Source: Lysinibacillus odysseyi 34hs-1 = NBRC 100172 (GTDB taxonomy: Bacteria > Bacillota > Bacilli > Bacillales_A > Planococcaceae). Taken from it: a DNA stretch of 64,000 nucleotides. The notes beneath the pieces were generated by a model. The model saw only the letters and a list, made by a program, of their open reading frames with translations. It had not been told where the DNA came from and made no database searches. The DNA is taken from the NCBI RefSeq assembly GCF_001591965.1, contig NZ_BCVX01000007.1, positions 62,001 through 126,000 on the forward strand. Reading direction: 5' to 3'. The translations under genes and the position numbers were made by a program. This document shows, in pieces, positions 63,780 to 64,000 of this stretch; position 1 is the first letter of the stretch, and the number at the start of each line of letters is the position of its first letter.

Positions 63780-64000
63780 ATGGAATTACCAGTAATTGTT
63801 GCACCCATGTTTTTGATTTCTACACCTAAGATGGTTATTGAGTCGTCAAAGGCGGGCATGATTGGGTCGTTTCCGCTGCTGAATGCCCGTCCAGCAAGCG
63901 AATGCGCAAAATGGCTTCAGGAAATTAAAGAAGCCTTGCCGACAGAACCTTGGGCAGTGAATTTTATTTGTCATGAGCGGGAAAATGCCCGTTATGAGGA
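63780..64000 (+). CDS. Nitronate monooxygenase, 3' end missing
   Basis: The first 73 residues of an NMO/2-nitropropane dioxygenase family flavoprotein: MELPVIVAPMFLISTPKMVIESSKAGMIGSFPLLNARPASECAKWLQEI...PWAVNFI. The PVIVAPMF and IGSFPLLNAR motifs are typical of the first TIM-barrel strands. The RBS AGGGGGAGA precedes the ATG. The gene runs past the window end. The FadR-like site in its promoter suggests coregulation with fatty acid breakdown. Confidence 0.9.
   Translation, partial: MELPVIVAPMFLISTPKMVIESSKAGMIGSFPLLNARPASECAKWLQEIKEALPTEPWAVNFICHERENARYE

Overview
The window is chromosomal DNA of a low-GC, Gram-positive, Bacillus-type bacterium, most likely a member of the Planococcaceae (Lysinibacillus/Solibacillus-like). 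I infer this from strong AGGAGG ribosome binding sites with many TTG and GTG starts, the yneR / plsY / parE-parC neighbourhood known from Bacillus subtilis, an S-box (SAM-I) riboswitch in front of metA, LexA-type GAAC-N4-GTTY boxes, UPF0180 (YkuS), an SLH-domain secreted protein and an actP/DUF485 pair. No rRNA, tRNA, CRISPR array, prophage or intact insertion sequence was seen.

Layout. 1-6.1 kb: end of a quinone oxidoreductase, a large MMPL/RND exporter, and a minus-strand operon of histidine phosphatase, Nudix hydrolase and Cys-rich pentapeptide-repeat protein. 6.2-17.6 kb: regulator/enzyme pairs (SDR + MarR, GNAT + MocR, TetR + SDR), mixed with small and decaying genes: pseudogenes of a methyltransferase and of a nucleoside 2-deoxyribosyltransferase flank a small WYL-like gene whose promoter carries a LexA-type box. 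17.6-26.5 kb: FAD oxidoreductase, DUF421 protein, thioesterase, and a two-gene unit of a 1250-residue coiled-coil SF1 helicase and a winged-helix-like partner. 26.8-35.5 kb: BCCT transporter, SulP + Usp, a resolvase-like protein lacking the catalytic serine, and chromate transporter ChrA behind a terminator-like leader hairpin.

35.7-44 kb is the most interesting block. An ABC operon (extracytoplasmic membrane protein, ATPase, permease) is followed by a compact operon of a second PlsY-like acyltransferase, a GNAT/class-V aminotransferase fusion, and a patatin-like hydrolase. A metallo-beta-lactamase-fold hydrolase converges on it. I propose an uncharacterised acyl-amine or aminolipid pathway. 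44-56 kb: luciferase-like monooxygenase, SAM riboswitch-metA (Glu111, predicted acetyl-CoA type), a GNAT gene broken by one stop codon, two stress-type SDRs, an SLH-CAP protein, a chemoreceptor, YneR and PlsY. 56-64 kb: parE-parC with an upstream LexA-type box, actP-DUF485, and the start of a nitronate monooxygenase gene behind a FadR-like palindrome.

Five genes shorter than 60 codons were found by eye from a ribosome binding site plus an open frame (7756, 18969, 47994 and 60800, all minus strand) or re-started from a longer frame (30519, plus strand). Several longer genes were also given new starts on ribosome-binding-site evidence. All functions are predictions from motifs; no database search was possible.
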